From Glandiceps talaboti (lineage: Eukaryota > Hemichordata > Enteropneusta > Spengelidae): 60,000 bases of DNA. Positions 1-12,000 of the stretch are shown here, piece by piece (the first letter of the stretch is position 1; every line of letters starts with the position of its first letter). The position numbers were made by a program, and so were the translations under genes. The DNA lies in NCBI RefSeq assembly GCF_964340395.1, contig NC_135550.1, positions 27,514,176-27,574,175 on the forward strand, written 5' to 3'. A model generated the notes under the pieces. It was not told the origin of the DNA. It did not search any database and saw only the letters and a program-made list of their open reading frames with translations.

Positions 1-3000
1 GCATCTTGATACTCAATTTCCTGGATTTCTCCAACATCGCCCTGCTCGTAGATCTTAACATCTTCATTATCTACATTAGATTTGGATCCAGGTACAGTTT
101 CTTCCTCAGTTTTGCATGGTTTAGTCACTTGTTGTTGAGCTAATGCTTCATCTTGTTCAATTGTTGCAGATTCAATGTGTAGAATGACAGCATTATCAAG
201 AACACCTATGCTCCCCTCAGAGTATTCATACTGTTTAATCTCAAGAACTTCTGCTTTGCTTGACAGTATGGCATCCTCCCTGGACATAGCCAGGCTTTCT
301 GGAGATCCCATTTTCTCTTCTGGTGAACCATCACCTAAACATACTGCTTTAACAGATTCATGTTTGACACCTAGCATCTCAGGGGCAATGGTCAATTCTT
401 GTGAAGTATCTTCTATCATTTCATCTCCGTCATCGGTGCCCTGCTGTACAACTGTGTGTATGGTGTCTTCATTAATGGGGTTAGTATCACTTATGTCAGG
501 GCCTTCTATCACAACATATGATTCCATATCTGGTACTTCTTCTTTAAGAGATTTTACTGTTTCACTCAAAACAGCTGCCTCTCCAGGAGCCAGTGTATGA
601 AACGCATTTCCAGACACATGTGAGTCCACTGCCATTGGTGTTAACTTCTGCTTTTCTGGTCCATCATGTGGCTGACTCAAGAGATCTTCTAGTGTCTGGG
701 TTGGTTCTTGTATCACTTCTATTGATGCATGTGCTGTATTACTATTGGGTGATGAAACATCTTCCTGGGGTACAACATTGTTTATATCCTCAGAAAGTTG
801 CACAGATGAAATCTGGTCTTCGTCTATGGGTGCACTTGGTACCTCTACTGCAGCCTGCATTGATTGGTTAGTAGTGTCATCTACTGCACTTTGCATTTCA
901 GTTAATGAGGCTGTGGTTACCTCATCAACAGTGAACACAGCATGCATAGGTTTAAATTCGGGCTCAGACTCTTGCACTGCTGGAGTTAAATTGGGGTGTT
1001 TCCTTTCTTCATGTGTCTGATTGCTAAGTACTTTAGGTTTTGAAGCATCTGCTGTATTGGCAGTTTCTTCTAAGATATCAACAGAACTCACTGTTTCTGG
1101 ATGTTCTTCTTCTGTTGCAAGATACAACGTCTCAAATGTCACTTCTGACTCAGATGGCACTTCCATTCTTTTCACTCTCTGTTTCACAGGTTGTTCAATT
1201 GCAAGACTCAGAACATCTTCAAATGAAAGGTCTATTGCAGGTGTTGTCTCATTTGAGGTGTTTTCAGGATGGTTCTCACAGGTGCTTAAATCACCCTCAG
1301 ATGTTTGAAGAGGTATATATTTCTTTGTATCATCACAGACAACTGATGATTCTTTCATTGTCACTTCAGATGGTTCCTTGTCAATAACCTGTGTTACTTT
1401 ATCTGTAGGGTCAACAGCTACTCTTGATGTTTCAGGCAAGAAGAGAGTTCTTTCCTCCTTGTCTGCTGCGTTGGTATCAATGTCAGTTACAGATGTAGCT
1501 CTTGGCTCAGCTGTATCTGTTACAGAGGTTAGTTCTTCTGATGTCTCATGGTATTCTTCTTTATGTTTTGGAACCATTAATACTTCTGGCTTTGTAATTT
1601 GTGCGCTATCAGTTGTTTCCTCTAGGATGTCTGTGGAACACACTCTTTCTGGATCTCCTTCTTCTGTGGCAAGGCACAATGTTTCATATGTTACTTGAGA
1701 TTCTAATGGGATTTCCATTCTTATGATTTTATGTTTTACAGGTCCTTCACCTGGAATACTGAGGACATCTTCAATAGATTGGTTTTCTTCAGGTATCAAA
1801 TCATCAGATGAATATTGGGGACTGATTTCAGAGGTTGCAGCATCACAAACTTCTTTATCTTCAGGAACCTGTTGTCTGAGTACCTCAGGTTTCGATGTAT
1901 CTGCAGTGTTAATTCTGTCCTTTGAGATAGCCTTGGGACTCACTCTTTCTGAATGTCCTTCTTCTGTTGCGAGATACAACGTATCATATGTTACTTCAGA
2001 CTCAGATGGTAATTCCATTCTTTTCAATGTCTCCTTCACAGGTTGTACATTTGGAAGACTCAGAACATCTTCAAGAGAGTGGTCTTCTTCAGGGGCCACC
2101 TCACTTGATGCATATTCAGGAGAGATTTCAACTACTTGGGTAGGATAATCTTCCACAGGAATGATTTCCTTTGCTGCAATGATTTCAGTACTTGAGGTGT
2201 CACCTTGCATCATGACTTTCACTACTTTATCTTCACTTGGTGGATTTAAAGAAACCACATTCTCTTCCACATTGGTTTTACTAAGGACAGAGTCATTCTT
2301 ATCATCATCTGAAGAGGTTTCCTCTGTTAAAACATAGACTGTTGTTGGTTGGCTCTGCAGTTCTGGTAACATTTCTTCATCAGCTACTATGTTTTGTTCT
2401 GTGATTGGCAGCTTTTCAGTCTTTACCGGGGTATCCTTTTCTGATATACTAACAAATCCTGAGTCTTCAGGTTCAACTTGCGAAAGCCTAATCTGTTTGT
2501 GCACATCTGCTTCTTGGCTCGATGATGTGATATTACTGGAATCTTCATTACCTGGAATGCTTTGTTGTGGCAAATCTGTCTTGGTAACAGTTCTGGGTTT
2601 ATTCAATGTGTGCAAAATTATATTTCCTTTGCCTGTTCCAATTTTATCAGGATTCTGGTCTTTCATTTCTTCCTTACTAATGTCTTTGTCTACTTCATTT
2701 TCTCTTTGAACCTTGTTTTCACTGTCAACATCCTCTTGTGAGATATCTGAACTGCTTGTATCCTTTGACAGATCACTTACTCCTTTCTCAGATATTTCAT
2801 CTTCTGGAGGGAGAGGTTCATCATCTTTCTTTGTTGCTTCATCATGTTCTCTTCTGGTTTCAGGTTGTTGTTTGGAGATTGTCTCTGTCGGTGAATTGTC
2901 TTCATCTTCATCAATATGGTTTAATGGTGGTTGTTCATCAACTACCATCTGCTCCACTGTATCAGATGCATCTTGTACGGGTTGTGTTTCCAAACGTGTT

Positions 3001-6000
3001 GTCCTTGAATCACTTTCAGGAGGGGAAACTGTTTCATACAATTGATTGGATAGTTCTTGTGTTATTATATCACGAGGCTTTTCCTGAGAATCAAAATCCA
3101 TTTTAACAATGCCTCCTTCTGGTGGTTCTCTCTTAATATCTATCACACAGTATTCACCAGATGATTCTAATGGATGCTCTGTTATATTCATAAGCTCTAT
3201 TGTAAGCTCTTGTGGATTTGGTTGGTGTTGCAAAGTGTATTCGTTCATCTCATATGCATCTTTGTTAATGACATCTGGTGCAGGTTTCCAACTATTGGTG
3301 TCTTTGGACAGCACAACTTCAGTAGGGTGAGCTACTCCATTACTCCAGGAATAGGATGGACTAGATTCAGTTACCATCCTTTGACTGTCATTTTTGGTAT
3401 GTGGAACCTGTACAGCTATATAATGCTGGGTGGGAGAATCACTGGTAACTGTGGCTGGAACTGTATACTGGACTGCAGTATCAGGAGGAACTGTTGTTGG
3501 TATAAGAGCCATTGGCATGGGTGTCATCTCCTGAACTATGTCAAACATTGCAAATGTCATGAAACGTGACTCTCTGACTGATACCTGTTCACCAAGATCA
3601 AAAATAACTTCTTGTGCATTAGGCTGTGGTTCTGGTTCACCCTGTACGTCTTCTATCTTGTTTATATACTCAGGAATACTGCCAGTTGGTAGCCCACTTG
3701 CTCTCTGGCGTTCCAAATCAGAAACAGTAACTTGCTCTGACAGTGGTTCTGTCTGGATGGTTTCCGCATTGCTTTCCACCAATTCATGTGGTGGCATGAC
3801 ATCTTCAACTTTCATTACACTACCTTCAGAAGCCTCTGGTTTTTGTGTGATTTCAAGTACTTCTACCACTTGTGTTTCTTCAATAGACTGAGATGGATCA
3901 TGAAAGAAAGGTGGTGTTGTTCTCTGAAATCCTCTTTTCAGAATAACTTCATTTGCATCAACAGTTTCTGCAATCTCCTGGGTGTTATCATTCACATCAG
4001 AATGTTGATCAGCTTCCTCATGCCTATCTTTGTAAAGGTGACCACTTTCAACAACTGGTTCTTGAGGTAGACTATCTATAACATGTATGGTCAGATCAGA
4101 TGTTGAGTCAACAGTTGACTTTGGCATTGCTGAAGTTTGACATTCATCTGCTGCTGGTTTAACAATATCATTTTCAATTATCTGTGATGAATCATCAAGC
4201 CGTGTATCACTTGCTTGTTCAAGGCTTTGCCTGTCTGAAGATTCCATCTGCTGTTGAACTGATGGCATTGCTTGTTCGATTTGAATATTTGCAATTTGGC
4301 TTGGTTGATATTGCATTTCTATTGGTGATGAAACTGATTCAATTGTTTCCTGCAAAACATATTCCTCACTTGGTGTATCATATTCTGCTATCTCCTCAGA
4401 CACGGCAACCTTCTCTGGCACAGAAGGCCTTGATATATCTCGGACTTTGTCTGATTTAATCAACAAGTTGTCTTCTTCAGATGTTGAAACTTGGAACAGT
4501 GTCTGGTCTTGTTGCAGTGGTCTCACTTGTACTAATTCCTGACCTACATTGTCAATATTCAATGTTTCTGTAAACACTTCTTTAATTTCGCCCACTTCAG
4601 AAACTTCAAGACTAACTGTTGTACCAACTGTTGCCTCAATGGCAGCAGGATATTCAAATCTTTCAATGAAAACTTGTACTGGCTCCTCATTTGGTATACT
4701 CTGTTGTGGTAGCATTACATTTACGTGTACATCTTCCATGGTAGCATCTGCTTGATGTAAAGAATCTCTGTCCATTTCTTCAGTTGGAAGCAGCTCTACA
4801 ACCTCATATCTTTCTTTAGGCACAAAGACTTTAGGTACTGATTCATCAGCATGTTTTAAATCAACAGATTCAGTAAGTGGAACACTTGGCCTCTCATTTA
4901 AAACATCAACAGGTGCTTCAACATAATCATGTGTGACGTCTTGATCTTTTTTGGGCAATGGGTCATAGGCAAGATCTTCTTTCACTAGTTCAGTGTCTTT
5001 GACTTCTGAAGTGATTTCTATGGATGGATGTTCATCACCTTCCAAATCAGTCATGCCTTTACCAGGTATTTCTTTTATTCCATTTGTCTCAGTAGGCCTC
5101 AAGTCAATATAATCTGATGGTGACTTTACTTCTTCATGAGAATTTGTAATCTCCGTATAGGTGGTATTTTCGTCATTCTTTTCATCAACTCCTTGTTTAT
5201 CAAGTTGAATTTCAGCCAAGACCTGTTGATGTACCTGCATGTCACCTGTCTCGAGATTGACTGGTTTAGTAATGTTTGGTTCTTCTGATAACACTGTACC
5301 CTCTTGAGTTTGTATTTCTGAGGAGCCGAGATCATTATTATCTTTGAACTCAAGTGCTTCTTCTGTATGAGCAGCAAAACTTGCTTGAACGATAGTTGGT
5401 TTTACCATCCCAACAACTTCAATATCTTCACCTTCATTTGTTTCTGATTTCACCAATGCTGAATGGAATTTTGGTGACTGATGTACAGGAACTTTACCAT
5501 CGACACTATCAGTTCTGAGGTCTGTAGGAGTAGTAGAAAGTGTACTTTGTGTAAGTTCAAGATCTTTGTACACTATGGGCAAGTCTTCGACTCTATCACT
5601 TTCAGCTGGCAACATTTCAGCCTCTCTAATTGCTTTATGGAGCAGATCTGTATGCTTCTCAACTTCTTGAACTCTTTCATGTTGTACAGGCATGTGACTT
5701 GGGTATTTTTTGCCACCATCCCTTACAGTGACTGTATGTGATTGTTCTGAAGTCTTTGGTTTATCATCTATGACAGCTGGTCTTTCCATACTTTGGATAT
5801 CATCACCTCTTGCAACTTGTATTTCTTGAGAGTTAGGTAGCAGGTTGGTAGTTTCAGCAATTGTAATTACAACTGAAGCCTTTTGTTCTTCGGGAATTTC
5901 ATAACTACTTGCATCGTGGTCTTTTGCATTTTCTTGAGCATCTGACATAGGCAACCCCGAAGATCTGCCTTCAATGATTTCAGGTGATTTCTTTGCAGGT

Positions 6001-9000
6001 AGCTCTAGATCTCCAGAAACTACATTCTCACCACTCTGTGTTTCATCATGCAGATCTTCTGCATATTGTTTAAGATCTGGTGAATCTTTGAGAGATGCAG
6101 CTTCAGGCTTGTCAGGCTGTAAATCCAAAACTTCCTCATTTGTTGGTAATTCTGTTACTGTAGGTAGAACATCTTCTGTATGCAATCCTTCAGACTCAAC
6201 TTCCTCATATTCAGCCGACTCTACTGGAACATCTTCATGCAGACTACATGTATCTCCAACACTTTGAGGTGGTGTTATTACAGTGTCAGTCATCCTAGCA
6301 TTTTCTGAACTATCTACAGAACTCTCTCGAGGTAGTGTGTGGAGAAAGATTTGTGCCTTTTGATATGTTTCACTTGGTTCGGCCTTTACTTGCTCTCCTG
6401 ATATGTCAGTGGGATTGTCATCACTGGTGATTTCTGTTGGCACTGAATGTACAGGGTCCTCTGTGGAAGTCTTTATACTTTCCTCCTGATGAGACAGAGG
6501 GGCTTGTTCTACAAAGCCATCTTTAGCATTACTGGGTTGTTTTGCTCCATCAACTTCATCTGCATGCAAAACTCCTTCAGTATCTTTTGGAAGAGAAGTG
6601 TTTTGAGCTTTAGATACAAGGGATGACAATTCTTCAACTTCGCTGTCTGGGTCTTGATGGTTCTTTGTTACTGCACTGCCCATGTTGTTATCTTTAACTG
6701 GCTGTACACCATCATCACTTTCCATTTTATAGTCATCTTGTGAAATGCGTCTCTTCTTTCTAGCTTGATCATCTTCAAGAAGTATGAAAGATGGTACTCT
6801 TTGAATCTTCTCTCTTGTGTCTGATGTTTTATCGCTGTCTACTGAATGCCCATCTGATTTGGTATCATTAGGTGTCACTATAGGTTCATCCTGCTGGAGT
6901 ACAACCCCTGTGATCTCAACATTAGCATTTGTTCTTTGAGATATACCCGGATTAACTATATGAGAGATAGCAATTGTTTGCTCTAGCTCCTTGGCAATTC
7001 CTGCTTCAGTAGTTTCATAAATGGGACGGCCAATGGAAATTGACCCTGAAGATGGAGAAGCATTCTCAGCCATTTCTACATGATGGGTACTTTCAAGTTG
7101 GGCAAACGTTGGATTAACCTGTTCCCTGGATACAACATCAGTGTCAACAGTACCAAGCAAGTAAGGTTGGTCACTTAATTGCTGTGTACCTGTCATAAGA
7201 TCAATTGATTGTGGAGAAGTTACAGAACCACTTTCCATTGTGGCAGGCACTATCTCAAAACCTTCCTCTGGTGTTTCGTCTGATGGTACTGCTTGAGGTT
7301 CTGTGATAGTAGGTTTATCAGCTTGCATTTCAACAAATTCATGTTCATGACTTTGAGCTGGTAGTATCTGGCTCTGTGGAGTTACATCTACCTCTCCCAT
7401 TGCTGAAATATCTGAAACTGCTGTCATGTTTGGTGAACTTGGTTCAGTGAATACAACTGGCTTGAGAGGGTAGAGTTTTATTATGTTATTTGATTTCTCA
7501 GAATCATTTTCCTGTCCTGCTGGTTCCTTTAGTAAGTGTTTTGCTGATGGAGGTGCAATGGAGAAACCAGTATGATGGTCAATGTGTCCTGTCAAAGGTG
7601 AAGAGATTGTGCCTGTTGTTGGGCCATTTTCAGCATAATTTCTGACTTGATCATTTAATCCTGGTTTTGATGTGTCATCAGTGAGTTGCTTCTTTCTTTC
7701 TTCGAGAAGAATAAAAGTGGGCACTCTCTGAGCTTTCTTTCTTGACTCTGGTGAAGATTCAGTCACTGGTGTCTCGGTTTTCTCTACAACTGAAATTTTA
7801 CCCTCTTGAACTCTGTCCTTCCCTTTTACAGGCTCGTTTGTGAGTGAAGGGGGGAGTGACCTCTGCAGATCCTCTATTTGTGATGAAGTTTCTTGTGAAT
7901 ATCCTTCAATAGGAGTCTCTCTTGCAGTAGCAGTCGCAACAGGTGGATCTTTGGCAACAGCCACAGCATCCTTTTGTTGAACAATGGTGGTTGATTCTTT
8001 GACAACCTGTGGTAAATATTCATTTACTGCATTCATATCCTTTGGTTGATCAAGGACTGTTCCTCCTTCACCTACTACAGGTGAATCACCTCTGGCAACT
8101 GTGGACGACTTCGGTTGATCAATGACTGCCACATTTTCACAAATTACAGGTGCATCTTTACTGATTGTGATGGAATACTTGGGTTGACCACGGACAAGTG
8201 ATCCCTCACTCACTAGCGGTGCATCTCCCACAACTGCCATGGACTCACTTTGTTCATCAAGGACTGCTACTTGTTCACTGACTCCAAGGGAATGGGAATC
8301 TTCTGATTGTTCAAGGATATGGGTTTCTTTGCCCATTTCTGGTGACTCATCATTGATATCCATGGGATCACAGAGTTGATCATTTGGTAGAGCTTCTTTA
8401 GCCACTAGATGTGATTCATCACTGACAGCTCTGGAAGTCTTCTGTTGATCAAGGACTGTCAATGTTTCACCAACTACAGGAGCATCTTCTCTGATAGCAA
8501 TAGAATGCGTAGGTTGTTCAAGGACTAGTAATGACTCATCCACTAATGGTGCATCTTCAATGACTACCATGGGATCTCTTTGTTGATCAAAAATACCTAC
8601 TTGATCACCAGCTGCAAGGGATTCTTTATTGGCTGCCATGGAATCCTTTGATAGTTCAAGGACAGGGGCTTCTTTGGCTATCTCAGGTGATTCATCAGTA
8701 ATATCCATGTGATCACATGGTTGATCATTTGTTTGAGCTCCCTCACCCATTACAGGTGATTTATCAACAACCATGGAATCTTTTGGTTGATCAAGGTCTG
8801 CTACTCCTTCACTCACCAGAGGTAAATCAACACTGACGACCATAGAATCTATTGCTTGATCACAGACAACTACTTTTTCATGCACTACAGGTACATCTTC
8901 ACTGATGCTCATGGAATCCGTTGGTTGATCAAGGGCAAGGGTTTCTTTTTCCATCTCTGGTGATTCAACATTGATGGCAATGGAATGGTTAAGGACTGCT

Positions 9001-12000
9001 ATTTCTTCATCCAGTACAGGTGAATCTTCATTGAAAGGCACAGAAACCTTTGGTTTACGAAGGGCAGTTGGTTCTTTTCCAGTGTCTGGTGACTGTTCAA
9101 AAATAACATTAGAATCCTTTGGTTGATCAAGGACTGCTTCTCCTTCACCCATGACTGGTGAATCATCCCTGATGGCTATTAAATCCTTTGGTTGATGACA
9201 AATTTCCCCCTTTTCACCCACTGCAGAGGCATCTTCACGGATTTCCATCGGCTGATCAAGAACAGTGGTTTCTATCAAATCTCCACTGTCATTCATGGAA
9301 TCCTTTGGGTGATCAAGGACTACTACTCCCTCACTAACTAAGGGTGAATCTTCAACAACAGCCACAGAATAACTTACTTGCTCAAGGGTTGGGATTTCTT
9401 TGCTAACCTCTTGAGCAAGTGCGTATTTGTCCATCTCTGGCAAATCTTCATTGACATTCATAGAATCCTTTTGTTGATGTAGGACTACTACTTGTTCATC
9501 TGCTACAGGTGAATCATCTCTGATGACTTTGGAATCCTTTGGTTTATCAAGGACTACTACAATTTCACCCACTACAGGCAAGTCTTCACTGACACCCTTT
9601 TGTTGATCAACTTCAGGGGCATTGAGTTCTTTTCCAAACTTTAGTGAATCTCCATTAACAACATTGGAATCCACTGGGCCAAGGCCTTTGACCTGTTCAC
9701 CAACTACAGCCTGATCTTGAATGACTGCCATGGAAATGTTTGGTTGGTCAAGGACAGTGGTTTCTCTGCTAACTTCTGGAGACTCACTGACAGCCATGTG
9801 ATCATTTGGTTGATCAACGACTAAAACTTCTTCACCCACTACAGGTGAAATGTCACTCATGGCTATGGAATCTTTTGACTGATTAACAGAATGTGTTTCT
9901 TTGTCCATCTGTGGCAAATATTCACTGATTTCCATGGAATCCTTTGATTGATCAAGGACAGCTTTTTCTTCACCCACTACAGGTGAATCCATATTGATGG
10001 CCATGGAAACCTTTGGTTGATCAAGGACAGCTTCTTCTTCACCCACTACAGGTGAAGCAACATTGATGGCCATGGAAACCTTAGGTTGATCAAGGACTGC
10101 TACGTTTTCATTAGCTATTGGTGAATCTTCACTGACAACCATGGAATCCATTGGTTGGTTGAGGACTACTACCTTTATACCTACAACAGGTGAATCTTCA
10201 GTGACATTCTTTTGTTGGTCAAGGACAGTGGTTTCTTTGCTAACTTCTGGAGAGTCATCATTGACAGCCATGTGATCATTTTGATGATCAAAGACTACAA
10301 ATGTTTCAGCCTCTACAGGTGAATCAACACTGAGGACTATGGACTCCTTTGGTTGATTAACAGAAGGGGTTTCTCTCTCCATCTCTGACAAATCTTCACT
10401 GACACCCATCGAATTCTTTGATTGATCAAGTACAGCTCCTTCTTCACTAACTACAGGTGAATCATCACTGATAGTAATGAAATCCTTTGGTTGATCAAGG
10501 CCTACTACTTGTGTACCAATTACAGGTGCCTCTTCACTGACAGCCATAGAAAACTTTGGTTGATCAAGGACGACTACATTTTCATCCACTATTGGTGAAT
10601 CTTCACTCACAGTCATGGAATCTAGGGCAGTAGGTTCTTTGCCAAAGTGTTCACCAACTGCAGGTGAGTCATCACTGATGACGATGGAGTCCTTTGGTTG
10701 GTCAAGGACTATGACCTGTTCACCAACTACAGATGGATCTTGAATAATGGTGATGGAAACCTTTGGTTGGTCAAGGACAGCTACTTTTTCACAAACCTTA
10801 GGTGTATCTTCACTGATGGCTATGGAATCCTTTGGTTGATCATGAACTGCTACCTTTTCACCCACTACAAGTGAATCTTCAATGACATCCTTTTGTTCGT
10901 CAAGGACAGTGGTTTCTTTGCCAACCTCTTCACTGGCATCCACGTGATCAAGGACTATTGCTCCCTCATTAACTACAGGCGAATATTCACTGGTGGCCAT
11001 ATATTTCTTTGGTTGGTCAAAGGCACGTACTTGTTCACCCACCACAGGTGAATCTTCACGGTTAGCTATTGAAGCCATTGGTTGGTTGTGGACTATGATT
11101 CTGTCACCAACTACAGGTGAATCATCACTTACAGCATCAGAAGCCTTTGGTTGATCAAGGAGTGCTACTTCATTTACCAATACAGGCATCTGTTCGCTGA
11201 TGGCCACAGAAACCTTTGGTTGATCAAGGACTGCAACTGTTTCATCCGCTATTGGTGAACCATCACTGCTGGTCACTGAATCCTTAGGTTGATCAGAGAC
11301 AGACATTTCAACAACCCCAGGTGCATCTTCCCTAATGGCCACAGAAACCTTTGGCTGATTAATGACTGCTACTTTTTCATCTGCTATTGGCGAATCTTCA
11401 CTGACAGCCATGGAATCCATTGGTTGGTTTAGGACTGCAATTTTTTCACCCTGTACAGGTGAATCTTCAATAATGACCATGGAATCACTTGTTTCATCAA
11501 GGGCAGGGCTGTCTTTGACCTCTGCTGGAAAATCATCACTGACAGTCATGGATTCTTTTTGATGATTGGGGACAAGAAATGAATCTTCACTAACACAAAT
11601 TGAGTCTTTTAGTTCATCGATGACTGTTCCTTCCATACCCACAGACACAGATTCTTTGGTGACATCCATAAAACATTGTTGATGGAGGACAGTGGTCTCT
11701 TCACCCACATGAGGTAAATCATGACTGACAGCCATGTTTTCCTTTGGTTCATTGAGGACTGTTACTTCTTCACCAATAGCAAGAATAGCTCCCCTGACTG
11801 CCTCAGAATTGGTTGGTTCATCAGAGACTGTTACAACTTCATTTCCTGCTGGTGAATCTTCATTAATAGTTACTGAATCACTTAGTTGATGCAGGGTAGT
11901 GACTACTTTCTCAATTACAGGTACATCTTTAATGGAATTGTTTGGTTCATTTTGTGCTTTGACTTCAGTGGGCAATGTGGAAACATTTTCAGTGACATCC

